Shown here: positions 42,197 through 51,003 of the stretch, piece after piece
Layout: each line of letters opens with the position of its first letter
Numbering within the stretch: the stretch's first letter is position 1
Assembly (NCBI GenBank): GCA_965212165.1
Contig: OZ243096.1
Span: 1,054,001-1,118,000 of the forward strand
DNA from: RHLJ01 sp965212165
Lineage (GTDB): Bacteria; Bacteroidota; Rhodothermia; Balneolales; Balneolaceae
DNA length: 64,000 bases
Reading direction: 5' to 3'
The notes under the pieces: model-generated
The model's input: the letters and a program-made list of their open reading frames with translations, nothing else
What the model was told of the DNA's origin: nothing
Databases searched by the model: none
Translations under genes and position numbers: made by a program

Positions 42197-43327
42197 ATGG
42201 AAAAAAAGAAGATTCTCATTGTTTTTGGAACTAGACCAGAAGCCATTAAAATGGCCCCTGTTATAAAAGAATTTCAAAAATACTCCGATCAATTTGAAAC
42301 CAAAGTATGTGTAACTGCTCAACATCGAGAAATGTTGGACCAGGTGTTAGATTTTTTCGAAATAAAACCTGATTACGATCTCAATTTGATGCAGCAGAAT
42401 CAAACTCTGTCATACTTAACCGCCTCAATTATAGAGTCGTTTGCGAAAGTACTGGAAAAGTTTAAAGCAGATTTCGTCTATGTTCACGGAGATACCACTA
42501 CAACTTTTGCTACATCATTATGTGCGTTTTATTCAAACGCCAAAGTTTGCCATGTTGAAGCAGGACTTAGAACGTTCAATAAAAATGCACCTTTCCCGGA
42601 AGAGATTAATCGGCAGCTTACTGGCCGATTAGCTGATTATCATTTTGCGCCCACAACTGGAGCTAAACTGAATCTTTTAAAAGAAGGTGTATCTGAAGAT
42701 GCGATTATTGTTACAGGTAATACCGTTATAGATTCTTTACTCTTTACAATAGAGAAAACAAAATCATCTAAAGACCCAGAAATCGAAAGGTTGAAACAGC
42801 TAGTTGATAAAAATAAAAAGCTAATTCTTGTTACAGGCCATAGAAGAGAGAATTTTGGTGAAGGTTTCCAAAATATATGTAATGCGCTCAAGGATATTGC
42901 AAAACAACCTGATGTTAAGATAATATATCCAGTTCACTTAAATCCAAAAGTGCGAGACTCAGTTTTTAACTCAATAGAAAATGAAGAGAACATTCATCTT
43001 ATCAATCCGCTTTCTTATGAAGCATTTATATGGTTGATGAATGAATCGTATTTAATTATAACAGATAGCGGTGGGATTCAAGAAGAAGCTCCAAGCCTAG
43101 GGAAACCTGTTTTGCTTATGAGAGAAACAACAGAGAGACCGGAAGCAATAGAAACGGGAGCAGTAATATTAGTTGGTACGAAAAGAGAAAAAATTGTTAA
43201 TGAATGCCTATTCTTATTAGAGAATGAGAGGCATTATAATAAAATAAGTCTAGTGAAGAACCCTTTTGGAATGGGTGATGCAGCAAGTAAAATAATCGGT
43301 TTTCAAAAAGGTTTAAGAGAATTATAG
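42197..43327 (+). CDS. wecB: UDP-N-acetylglucosamine 2-epimerase (non-hydrolysing)
   Basis: The enzyme interconverts UDP-GlcNAc and UDP-ManNAc, precursors for surface polysaccharides. The 376 residues carry FGTRPEAIKMAPVI, TAQHREMLDQVLDFF, VHGDTTTTFA, HVEAGLRTF, FPEEINRQLT, GHRRENFGEG and DSGGIQEEAPSLGKPVL, all typical of WecB/MnaA. It is upstream of pyrR-pyrB and of the polysaccharide cluster, whose substrates it may supply. A second, more divergent epimerase follows at 46141. Confidence 0.93.
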   Translation: MEKKKILIVFGTRPEAIKMAPVIKEFQKYSDQFETKVCVTAQHREMLDQVLDFFEIKPDYDLNLMQQNQTLSYLTASIIESFAKVLEKFKADFVYVHGDTTTTFATSLCAFYSNAKVCHVEAGLRTFNKNAPFPEEINRQLTGRLADYHFAPTTGAKLNLLKEGVSEDAIIVTGNTVIDSLLFTIEKTKSSKDPEIERLKQLVDKNKKLILVTGHRRENFGEGFQNICNALKDIAKQPDVKIIYPVHLNPKVRDSVFNSIENEENIHLINPLSYEAFIWLMNESYLIITDSGGIQEEAPSLGKPVLLMRETTERPEAIETGAVILVGTKREKIVNECLFLLENERHYNKISLVKNPFGMGDAASKIIGFQKGLREL

Positions 43328-43395
43328 ATCAGTATGAAGTTTTTCATAAAAACAGTTTATATTTACCTGATATTTGAAAGAAAAGGAACCCTCGC

Positions 43396-43947
43396 TTGAG
43401 TAAAGCACTAATCATGAATGAAGAGGATTTAAATCGCACCTATTTGCGATTTGCTCATCAATTCCTTGAATCTTACGATGATCCCTCACGACTAGCAATC
43501 ATAGGTATGCAAACTCGTGGTGTTTATATGGGGAAGAAAATTGTTGAATGTATTAAAAATGAATTAGGACATAGTATAGATTTTGGGATTTTAGACGTCA
43601 CTTTTTATAGAGATGATTTTCGCTCGCAATTAAAAATGCCCGATGTAAAAGTAACTGAAATTCCATTCGATTTATATGATCGAGATATCGTGCTAATCGA
43701 TGATGTCCTTTTTACTGGTAGAACCGTGAGGTCAGCGATGGATGCACTAATGGCTTACGGACGCCCAAGAAAAATTCAGTTTTGTTGTATGGTAGATCGA
43801 GGACATCGTGAACTTCCCATTTCTCCAGATTTTACAGGTATGTATGTTCCAACACACGAAAAAGAAGAAGTTCGTGTAAAAGTAAAAGAGCTTGATGGTG
43901 AAGATGCCGTCTACTTGGTAAAAGTTGGTGAGGATGAAGATGAGTAA
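43396..43947 (+). CDS. pyrR: PyrR bifunctional pyrimidine regulator / uracil phosphoribosyltransferase
   Basis: The start is TTG at 43396, supported by AAAAGGAA and by alignment of KALIMNEEDL with PyrR N-termini. An ATG at 43414 would remove that strand. The 183 residues have the PRPP motif VLIDDVLFTGRTVRSAMDAL, a Thr/Arg-rich IGMQTRGVYMG loop and the C-terminal DRGHRELPI. PyrR binds pyr mRNA in Gram-positives and makes UMP from uracil and PRPP. No anti-terminator hairpin resembling a PyrR box was seen in the 68-bp leader. It overlaps pyrB by 8 bp. Confidence 0.92.
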   Translation: MSKALIMNEEDLNRTYLRFAHQFLESYDDPSRLAIIGMQTRGVYMGKKIVECIKNELGHSIDFGILDVTFYRDDFRSQLKMPDVKVTEIPFDLYDRDIVLIDDVLFTGRTVRSAMDALMAYGRPRKIQFCCMVDRGHRELPISPDFTGMYVPTHEKEEVRVKVKELDGEDAVYLVKVGEDEDE

Positions 43948-44890
43948 AATTTCTGATGGATATGAATTCAATCAAAAGCATCTTTTAGGTCTAGCAGATT
44001 ATTCGAAAGAAGATATTCTATATGTGCTTGATCAAGCCAAATCCTTTAGAGAAATTTTAAATAGACCAGTTCCAAAAGTTCCTACATTAAGAGATAAAAC
44101 GATTGTAAATCTCTTTTATGAAAATAGTACAAGAACGAGGCTTTCTTTTGAGCTGGCTCAAAAAAGAATGGGAGCTGATGTAGTTAATTTTTCAACATCA
44201 ACTTCAAGTACAAAAAAAGGAGAATCACTTAAGGATACTATACAAAATATCAGTTCAATGAAAATTGATATGGTAGTTGTTAGGCATCAGAGTCCCGGTG
44301 TTCCACATTTTCTAACCCAATGTGTAGATGCAGCTATTCTTAATGCGGGTGATGGAGCCCATGAACATCCTACTCAGGCGCTTCTAGATATGTTTACTAT
44401 GCAACAGATACATGCAAATCTTGAAGGAAGGAAAGTTGCCATAATTGGAGATATTTCACATAGTAGAGTTGTAAGATCGAATATTATTGGGCTAAAGAAG
44501 CTTGGGGCAGAAGTAGTATTATGTGGACCAAAAACATTTATGCCGAAGTTTGTGGAAAACCTTGGGGTTTCAGTGTCTTATAATTTGGAAGAGACTTTAG
44601 CTTGGTGTGACGTTGCAATGGCACTACGAATTCAGTTGGAAAGGCAAGACGAAGGAACAGAACTTTTTCCAACAATTAGAGAATACCATGAAAGATTTGG
44701 AATTAAATTAGCCCATCTCGAAAAATATCCTGATTTTAAGGTAATGCATCCGGGACCAATAAACCGAGGTGTAGAGATGGAAAGCGAAGTTGCAGATAGC
44801 GACCGCGCAGTGATTTTAGATCAAGTTACTAATGGGGTAGCAGTTAGAATGGCAGTATTGTATTTATTAAGTGGCGGAAACAGAGTGTGA
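43940..44890 (+). CDS. pyrB: Aspartate carbamoyltransferase, catalytic subunit
   Basis: PyrB makes N-carbamoylaspartate, the committed step of pyrimidine synthesis. The ATG at 43940 is chosen, preceded by GAGG and overlapping the pyrR stop; a TTG at 43925 is less likely. The 316 residues have the carbamoyl-phosphate site STRTRLSFE, KKGESLKDT, DGAHEHPTQALLDM, and MHPGPINRGVEM. Regulatory subunit pyrI is absent here. Coupling with pyrR suggests pyrR-controlled expression; the location beside UDP-sugar genes suggests shared demand for UMP. Confidence 0.95.
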   Translation: MSKISDGYEFNQKHLLGLADYSKEDILYVLDQAKSFREILNRPVPKVPTLRDKTIVNLFYENSTRTRLSFELAQKRMGADVVNFSTSTSSTKKGESLKDTIQNISSMKIDMVVVRHQSPGVPHFLTQCVDAAILNAGDGAHEHPTQALLDMFTMQQIHANLEGRKVAIIGDISHSRVVRSNIIGLKKLGAEVVLCGPKTFMPKFVENLGVSVSYNLEETLAWCDVAMALRIQLERQDEGTELFPTIREYHERFGIKLAHLEKYPDFKVMHPGPINRGVEMESEVADSDRAVILDQVTNGVAVRMAVLYLLSGGNRV

Positions 44891-44897
44891 GGTAATA

Positions 44898-46103
44898 ATG
44901 AGGATACTTTTTGTTACAAATCGTTTTCCATATCCTGCTTTAAAGGGGGACCAGCTTATTGTTTTTAATAGAATAAAAGGTCTTTCTAAAGATTTTAAAA
45001 TAGTTCTGCTAACTTTTTACGAAAAAGATTCTGACTTAGAAGGTCTTTCTGAAATCAATAAATATTGTGAAGAAGTTATTTCTGTAAAACTCTCAAAATC
45101 TCAGTCAATATTAAACACAATACGAGGTTTTTTATTTAATAAACTTCCATTTCAAGTCAATTTTTATAAGTCAAAGGCCTTTAAAGAGGCGATAACTGAA
45201 GTAATAAAAAAGTATAAAATTGATATTATTCATGCTTATACGCTAAGGGTAGCTGAGTATACTAAACACCTTACACAACCAGTTATTTATGAATTAATAG
45301 ATTCCATGCAGCTTAATCTTGAGAATATGGTCTATGAAGAACAATTCTTAAAAAAATGGATATATAAAAAAGAGGCTGATAGAATAAGAAAATATGAACA
45401 AGATCTGTGTATAAATAGCTCTTATCTAAGCGTAGTTTCTAAGAAGGATAAAGAACGAATAAATGTTGATCATATAAGGGTAATACCTAATGGTGTTGAT
45501 AAAATTTATTTCAAACGAAATAAATCATTTAACTCTGGAGAAATAATTTTTTCAGGAAATATGGGTTATTCTCCAAACATTCATGCAGTGAAATGGTTTG
45601 TAAATGAATGTTTACCCATAATTAAAAGTGCAAAACCGAACATTAAATTTAGAATTGTAGGTGCAAATCCAAGTCTATATATAAAAAACCTTCATGATGG
45701 TAAAACCATATTCGTGACAGGTTATGTTGATTCTGTAGCAGATGAACTTAGTAGAGCCCAAATTTCTGTAGCACCAATGCGATCAGGTTCTGGGATGCAG
45801 AATAAAATTATTGAAGCAATGGCTTCAGGGACTCCAGTTATTACTACACACAATGGTTTGGAAGGTTTATTTGCTGAACCAGATGAAGAAATTCTTGTAG
45901 CAGATACCCCAAATACTTTTTCGCAATCGGTGATTGATCTTCTTAGTGATATTGAACTTTATTCAAAAATTTCAAAAAACTCTATTAAATATGTAGAGAA
46001 TTATCATTCATGGGAAAGAAGTAATCAAAGTTTAGCTGATTTATACCTTGATGCCTTATCTGATAATCTAAAGAGAGTTACTCCCTCTGAAAAAATTTAT
46101 TAA
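44898..46103 (+). CDS. GT4-family glycosyltransferase
   Basis: The ATG at 44898 follows GAGGTAATA and lies 7 bp after the pyrB stop; upstream in-frame starts would overlap pyrB. The 401 residues form a GT-B enzyme with LFVTNRFPYPALKGDQLI near the start and a GT4 donor domain (IFSGNMGYSPNIHAVKWF, RIVGANPS, APMRSGSGMQNKIIEAMASGTPVITT). The last motif binds a UDP- or GDP-sugar. Its acceptor is unknown. The form resembles TIGR03087-type sugar transferases of exopolysaccharide clusters. It opens the polysaccharide cluster. Confidence 0.85.
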   Translation: MRILFVTNRFPYPALKGDQLIVFNRIKGLSKDFKIVLLTFYEKDSDLEGLSEINKYCEEVISVKLSKSQSILNTIRGFLFNKLPFQVNFYKSKAFKEAITEVIKKYKIDIIHAYTLRVAEYTKHLTQPVIYELIDSMQLNLENMVYEEQFLKKWIYKKEADRIRKYEQDLCINSSYLSVVSKKDKERINVDHIRVIPNGVDKIYFKRNKSFNSGEIIFSGNMGYSPNIHAVKWFVNECLPIIKSAKPNIKFRIVGANPSLYIKNLHDGKTIFVTGYVDSVADELSRAQISVAPMRSGSGMQNKIIEAMASGTPVITTHNGLEGLFAEPDEEILVADTPNTFSQSVIDLLSDIELYSKISKNSIKYVENYHSWERSNQSLADLYLDALSDNLKRVTPSEKIY

Positions 46104-46140
46104 TAAAAAATTTATAGCCGTTTAAACCAGTTTCAGTTAC

Positions 46141-47208
46141 GTGAAAAAAATCGTTTCAATTGTAGGTGCAAGACCACAGTTTGTTAAACTATCTCCTTTA
46201 TCAAAAAAACTGTCTAAATATGTAAAGGAAATAGTAATACATACTGGGCAACATTATGATGAAAATATGTCGAAGGTTTTTTTTGATGAATTAGGCATAA
46301 AGAAACCAGATTATAATTTAGATGTTGGATCTGGGAAGCACGGAGCTCAGACGGCGGAAATGATGTTGAAGCTTGAAGAAATACTCGAGAAAGAAGACCC
46401 TGACTTATGTATAATTTTTGGTGATACAAACTCAACTCTTGCTGGAGCATTAGTTGCGTCAAAGCTAGAGATAACTACTCTTCATATTGAAGCTGGATTG
46501 AGAAGCTTTAATCGATCTATGCCAGAAGAAATAAACCGTATTGTAGCGGATCATCTATCAGACCACTTATTTGCACCAAACCATATTTCCTATGATAATC
46601 TTTTGAAAGAAGGTCTTCATGAAAAAAGCGTAATTACTGGTGATATTATGGTTGACAGTGTTTTAGATAATTCTTCAGAAGCTTCTGCCAAATCCTTAAT
46701 TCTTGATGAACTTGGTATAATGTCAAATGAGTATTACCTAGTTACTCTTCATCGCCCCTATAATGTCGATAACATACCAAGATTAAAAAATATTTTTAGT
46801 GAACTATCAAAACTCAATAAAAACATTGTATTTCCTGTACACCCAAGAACTAGAAAGATTATATCTGATAGTGATCTGAAAATATCGAACAGAATTCTGT
46901 TAACCGATCCAGTCGGCTACTTTGATTTTTTAAAATTGATGCAAAATTCCTATAAAATAATCACAGATTCTGGGGGCATTCAGAAGGAAGCCTATATTTT
47001 AAAAAAACCATGTATAACACTTAGGCATGAGACTGAGTGGACAGAAACGGTTACTTCTGGATGGAATCTATTAATTGACTTAAATGAGGATCAATTTTTT
47101 GCGGATAAGATCATTAGTTTTATACCACCAAATGAGAATAAGCCATTATTTGGTGATAATGTTAGTGATAAGATGCTAAAAGAAATACTAGCTATTATAA
47201 ACAAATGA
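46141..47208 (+). CDS. UDP-GlcNAc 2-epimerase-family enzyme, WbpI-like
   Basis: The start is GTG at 46141. The 355 residues have the epimerase fold, but with IVGARPQFVKLSPLSKK, HTGQHYDENMSKVFFDELGI, GDTNSTLAGALVASK, HIEAGLRSFNRSMPEEINR and TDSGGIQKEAY. These are the forms seen in WbpI-type UDP-2,3-diacetamido-glucuronate 2-epimerases rather than WecB. The other enzymes of that pathway (WbpA, WbpB, WbpE, WbpD) are not in the window, so plain UDP-GlcNAc 2-epimerase activity remains possible. It overlaps the next gene by 4 bp. Confidence 0.87.
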   Translation: MKKIVSIVGARPQFVKLSPLSKKLSKYVKEIVIHTGQHYDENMSKVFFDELGIKKPDYNLDVGSGKHGAQTAEMMLKLEEILEKEDPDLCIIFGDTNSTLAGALVASKLEITTLHIEAGLRSFNRSMPEEINRIVADHLSDHLFAPNHISYDNLLKEGLHEKSVITGDIMVDSVLDNSSEASAKSLILDELGIMSNEYYLVTLHRPYNVDNIPRLKNIFSELSKLNKNIVFPVHPRTRKIISDSDLKISNRILLTDPVGYFDFLKLMQNSYKIITDSGGIQKEAYILKKPCITLRHETEWTETVTSGWNLLIDLNEDQFFADKIISFIPPNENKPLFGDNVSDKMLKEILAIINK

Positions 47209-48326
47209 CCATTAATCGAAATAAGGTCGTTCAAATCTCATCTGTACATCAGTCTCATGATACTCGAATTTTTCACAAAATTTGTAAATCTCTAGTAGAA
47301 CAAGAATACTCAGTAGATTTAATAATTCAGCATCCAAAAGATGAGATTATAGATGGCGTTAATATTAAAGCATTACCCATTGCAAAAAGAAAGTCTGATA
47401 GATTAATTAAAATTATTCCCACCCTTTTCTTTAAATGTTTAGCCTACAAAAGAAAGACAATATTTCATTTTCATGACCCAGAGCTTATTCCAATGGGTAT
47501 TATATTAAAGTTCTTCAGCTATAAAGTTATTTATGATGTTCATGAAGATGTGCCAAAGGATATTTTAAGCAAAGATTGGATTCCCACTTATCTTAGAAAG
47601 TCTATATCCAATGTAGTTAGTTCAATTGAAATAATAGGCTCTTGGTTTTTTGATTACATCATAACTGTTACTACTTCGATAAGTTCAAAATTTCCTTCAG
47701 ATAAAACAGTTTTAGTTCAAAATTTCCCGATTCTAAATGATGATTCGTTACCATTAGTGAAAGCAGAAGATAAATTTAGTCACATCTTTTATTTAGGTGA
47801 TATTACTTATATCAGAGGTTTAAAGCATGTTGTAAAGGCTTTAGAAATTGTAAATAAGACTAGAAATGTCCGACTATTTTTAGGAGGTAGATATTCACCT
47901 TTATCATTTAAAGAAGATCTTGAAAAAGAAAATGGCTTCGAATATGTAGATTTTATTGGGTGGGTCGGTAGAGATGATATCATTAAATATACATCAAAGT
48001 CTTTTGCTGGAATTGTAACATTCCTTCCTCTTCCAAACCATATTGATGCACAACCAAACAAGCTGTTTGAATATATGTACTACGGGTTACCAGTAATAGG
48101 GTCTGATTTCCCACTTTGGGGAGAGATTATTGAAAAGAATGAATGTGGAATATTAGTAGATCCATTGAATCCAGATGAAATTGCAAAAGCAATAATTAAG
48201 CTAGATTCGGATATACAGAATGGTCGAGAAATGGGAAAAAGAGGTCGAAATGCGGTTATGAATAAATATAACTGGAAACATGAAGAAGTAGAGTTACTTC
48301 GTATATATTCACTTCTTAACGACTAA
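47205..48326 (+). CDS. GT4-family glycosyltransferase
   Basis: The 373-residue GT-B enzyme starts within the stop of the epimerase gene (ATGA overlap). It has the subgroup N-terminus ISSVHQSHDTRIFHKICKSL, FHFHDPELIP, YDVHEDVPKDIL, and a donor domain with YLGDITYIRGLKHVV and PNKLFEYMYYGLPVIGSDFP. It has a partly hydrophobic patch (IIPTLFFKCLAYK) that may help membrane association. It probably adds one sugar to a lipid-linked repeat unit. Its 3' end overlaps the convergent glycosyltransferase gene by 11 bp. Confidence 0.87.
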   Translation: MTINRNKVVQISSVHQSHDTRIFHKICKSLVEQEYSVDLIIQHPKDEIIDGVNIKALPIAKRKSDRLIKIIPTLFFKCLAYKRKTIFHFHDPELIPMGIILKFFSYKVIYDVHEDVPKDILSKDWIPTYLRKSISNVVSSIEIIGSWFFDYIITVTTSISSKFPSDKTVLVQNFPILNDDSLPLVKAEDKFSHIFYLGDITYIRGLKHVVKALEIVNKTRNVRLFLGGRYSPLSFKEDLEKENGFEYVDFIGWVGRDDIIKYTSKSFAGIVTFLPLPNHIDAQPNKLFEYMYYGLPVIGSDFPLWGEIIEKNECGILVDPLNPDEIAKAIIKLDSDIQNGREMGKRGRNAVMNKYNWKHEEVELLRIYSLLND

Positions 48327-49494
48327 GAACTTCTTGATAGAAACTGAAAAGACGTTCTTTAAACGAAGAAATTCCAAAAGTCTCAATCGCTTGATTTCTG
48401 ATTTTTTGGCTATTATAGCTAACTAAATTCTCTTTGAGTTTTAGCATACAATCTACAATGCTTGTCAATGAGTGATCTTCAGAAACGAAGCCTATTGTAT
48501 TATTTATAAATTTAGGCGCTATTCCAACTGGGGTAGATACTACTGGGAGCCCACAGGCTGTAGCTTCAATCATTGCTAATCCAAATCCTTCTCTTTTACT
48601 AACAGACATGAAAAAATCAGCTCCATGATAGTAGGTTAATAATTCATCAGGAGCTACGGCCGGATAGTAATTCAAGTTTGATAGTTTAGATATTCTTTCA
48701 ATAATAGATTGGGCAAATGTTGAGTCATCAGACATCCCAATTAAGTGAAAATGCATGCTTTCACCTTTGTTTTCTTTATTTAATTCTTGAACACAGTCAA
48801 TAAGGAAGTCAGGTCCTTTTTCGGGTTGAAGGTTAGCTACAATAATTACATTTATGTTACTCTGATCCCAATTAAGTTGTTGACAGGCATTTGATTTCTG
48901 ATCTGCATCAGGTATTTCATATTTAGTTTCATCAACAAAATTGTAAACTTCCCTAATATTCTTCGATAGATGAGGTAAGAATTCCGAAATGTTTTCTTTT
49001 AAATCCGGTCCCGAACACAAAATAAGGTCAGCAGCTTCTAAGGAATCAAAAATCAATGTTTTTAATGCAGGTTCTGAAATAGATTTATACCAGTCACTAC
49101 CATGTATAGATAATATACACTTAAATCCTTTTTTCTTGAGACTTGGTATCGATAAGCCATCTGGATATGCCCAGTGTAAGTGGATTAAATCTGGTTTATA
49201 TCCTTCTAAAACCTGTTCAAGATTTTTCGATAAAGATTTTCTGATTATTCTAGGGAATATTTTCTTAGGAAAAGAAAGATACTGTATTCTCGAGGAAATA
49301 TGACTTTCTGATAGGAGTTTGGAGTTATTTCTATGATACCGACTAGTAAATGGTATTGCATAAGGTGTTGGTACTAGAAGGCGGGTTTCAATTTCTTTTG
49401 AATTTGAAATTATCCCAACCTGATCTTTTACAAATTTTGCAGCAATTGGGTTAACTTCAGATGGATAACTATGACTAATAACAGCTAAGCGCAT
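48316..49494 (-). CDS. GT4-family glycosyltransferase, opposite strand
   Basis: The 392-residue enzyme has the N-terminal MRLAVISHSYPSEVNPIAAKFV, LIHLHWAYPDGLSIP, CILSIHGSDWYK, and a donor domain with IVANLQPEKGPDFLIDCV and SKREGFGLAMIEATACGLPVVSTPVG. It is a complete GT4 of normal length. It is the only glycosyltransferase of the cluster on the minus strand, converging on its neighbour with overlapping ends, so it has its own promoter, in the 100-bp gap before the flippase gene. Confidence 0.87.
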   Translation of the reverse strand: MRLAVISHSYPSEVNPIAAKFVKDQVGIISNSKEIETRLLVPTPYAIPFTSRYHRNNSKLLSESHISSRIQYLSFPKKIFPRIIRKSLSKNLEQVLEGYKPDLIHLHWAYPDGLSIPSLKKKGFKCILSIHGSDWYKSISEPALKTLIFDSLEAADLILCSGPDLKENISEFLPHLSKNIREVYNFVDETKYEIPDADQKSNACQQLNWDQSNINVIIVANLQPEKGPDFLIDCVQELNKENKGESMHFHLIGMSDDSTFAQSIIERISKLSNLNYYPAVAPDELLTYYHGADFFMSVSKREGFGLAMIEATACGLPVVSTPVGIAPKFINNTIGFVSEDHSLTSIVDCMLKLKENLVSYNSQKIRNQAIETFGISSFKERLFSFYQEVLSR

Positions 49495-49594
49495 AAAACT
49501 TTTGTATTATTAATGACCCAGTTATCATTTCAACTATTTGTAACCAGATGCGATTTGTGAATGACAAAAAATTAAACCTTTGAAATTTTACTTT

Positions 49595-50878
49595 ATGAAA
49601 TCAATATTGGGTAAAGTTTCAAATGATTTAAGCAATATACTAACATTAATTTTTGGAAATAGTTTTGCTGCCTTATTTCCAATTTTATTAGCCCCAGTTT
49701 TAACTCGGATTTATACTGAAGAAGAATTTGGTGTTTATACCATATTTCTTGCATTTATTACTATTCTTACATCTTTCTCAACCGGAAGGTATGACTTAGC
49801 AATTCTTGAATCTAAAACCAAGATTATAGCAAAACACTTAGCATTTCTTGCAATAATTATATCATTAATTGTAGCTGGAATTTTCTTTATTGGTTTTGTA
49901 TTCCTGAAAATTTACCTACCAGATATTAAATATCTAATAATATTAGGTGATCTACTCTTTCTAATTCCACTTGCAATAATTCTTGTTTCAGCATTACAGA
50001 TTGTGATCTATGTATTAAACAGGGAAAAAGAGTTTGGTCACATGGCCGTTTCAAAAATGATTAGAACTGGTTCAGGAACAATAACACAGGTGGTTGGTGG
50101 TGTAACAAATTTAGGTTCCTTTGGATTGATATTAGGTAAAATAACTGGAGATATGATCAGCTTATTTTATGGTTTAATACTAATCTATAAGAGGGAAATA
50201 CTTAATGGAATAGAAATTCGAACAAGTAGACTAAAGTATGTTGCTAATAGATATAGTAAATATTTAAGAGTCAATTCATTCCATGCTTTTGTAAACGTTT
50301 TAACTACTAGTGCTATACCTTTAACATTAGGCTATTTTTTTACAGAAAGTATAGTTGGTTATTATGGGTTGAGCTTTAGTGTGTGTTTTTTGCCAGTTAC
50401 ACTTATATCCCAAGCATTTTTTCAGATTTTTAGTAGAGAAATATCAATTCGAATTGAATCGAATGATGGAGCTTATGAATACTTTATTCAAACTAGTAAA
50501 AAACTAATTTTAATCTCAGGACCATTATTTCTAATACTTTTCTTTTTTGGTGAGTTTTTATTTACGAATGTATTTGGTTCAAATTGGGAAAAGTCAGGTA
50601 GTTTTGCAGAAATATTATCACCATTTCTATTTACATCCTTCGTAGTTTCACCATTTACATTTGTTGCACTAAGATTAAATAAGCACGTATATACTTTTAA
50701 ATTGGAAATTATTGGGGCCATTTTAAAAATCAGTTCTATTCTTATAGGAGCAATATTTTTTGATGAAATTATCGCAATTACATTATATAGTTTGAGTGGG
50801 ATATTGGTTAATACATATTTATTTTTTTGGATAAAAGGGTTGTTAAAATTTGAGGTAGATTTATTAGAGAATAAATAA
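49595..50878 (+). CDS. Wzx-type polysaccharide flippase
   Basis: The ATG at 49595 is chosen over a TTG at 49580. This 427-residue membrane protein has about twelve helices and the polysaccharide-synthase/MATE-like N-terminus NILTLIFGNSFAALFPILLAPVLTRIYTEEEFGVYTIFLAF. LNREKEF and TQVVGGV are typical of O-antigen flippases. It would move the lipid-linked repeat unit across the inner membrane. It is followed by the asparagine-synthetase-like gene after 125 bp. Confidence 0.88.
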   Translation: MKSILGKVSNDLSNILTLIFGNSFAALFPILLAPVLTRIYTEEEFGVYTIFLAFITILTSFSTGRYDLAILESKTKIIAKHLAFLAIIISLIVAGIFFIGFVFLKIYLPDIKYLIILGDLLFLIPLAIILVSALQIVIYVLNREKEFGHMAVSKMIRTGSGTITQVVGGVTNLGSFGLILGKITGDMISLFYGLILIYKREILNGIEIRTSRLKYVANRYSKYLRVNSFHAFVNVLTTSAIPLTLGYFFTESIVGYYGLSFSVCFLPVTLISQAFFQIFSREISIRIESNDGAYEYFIQTSKKLILISGPLFLILFFFGEFLFTNVFGSNWEKSGSFAEILSPFLFTSFVVSPFTFVALRLNKHVYTFKLEIIGAILKISSILIGAIFFDEIIAITLYSLSGILVNTYLFFWIKGLLKFEVDLLENK

Positions 50879-51003
50879 TTGGCTTTTAGTGTATGTACTT
50901 GATTCTAATACTACTGTTCTTCTTTTAGGTATTAACAGTTGAAGGAATTAATATCATCCAAATTAAATGACCCTATATTCAAATCAACTTATAAAAACTT
51001 AGT

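Noticed and set aside
43328..43395. PyrR-type attenuator or terminator before pyrR
   Set aside because: A 6-bp stem (TATGAA/TTCATA at 43333-43348) exists, but there is no U-run, no anti-terminator partner and no PyrR binding sequence.
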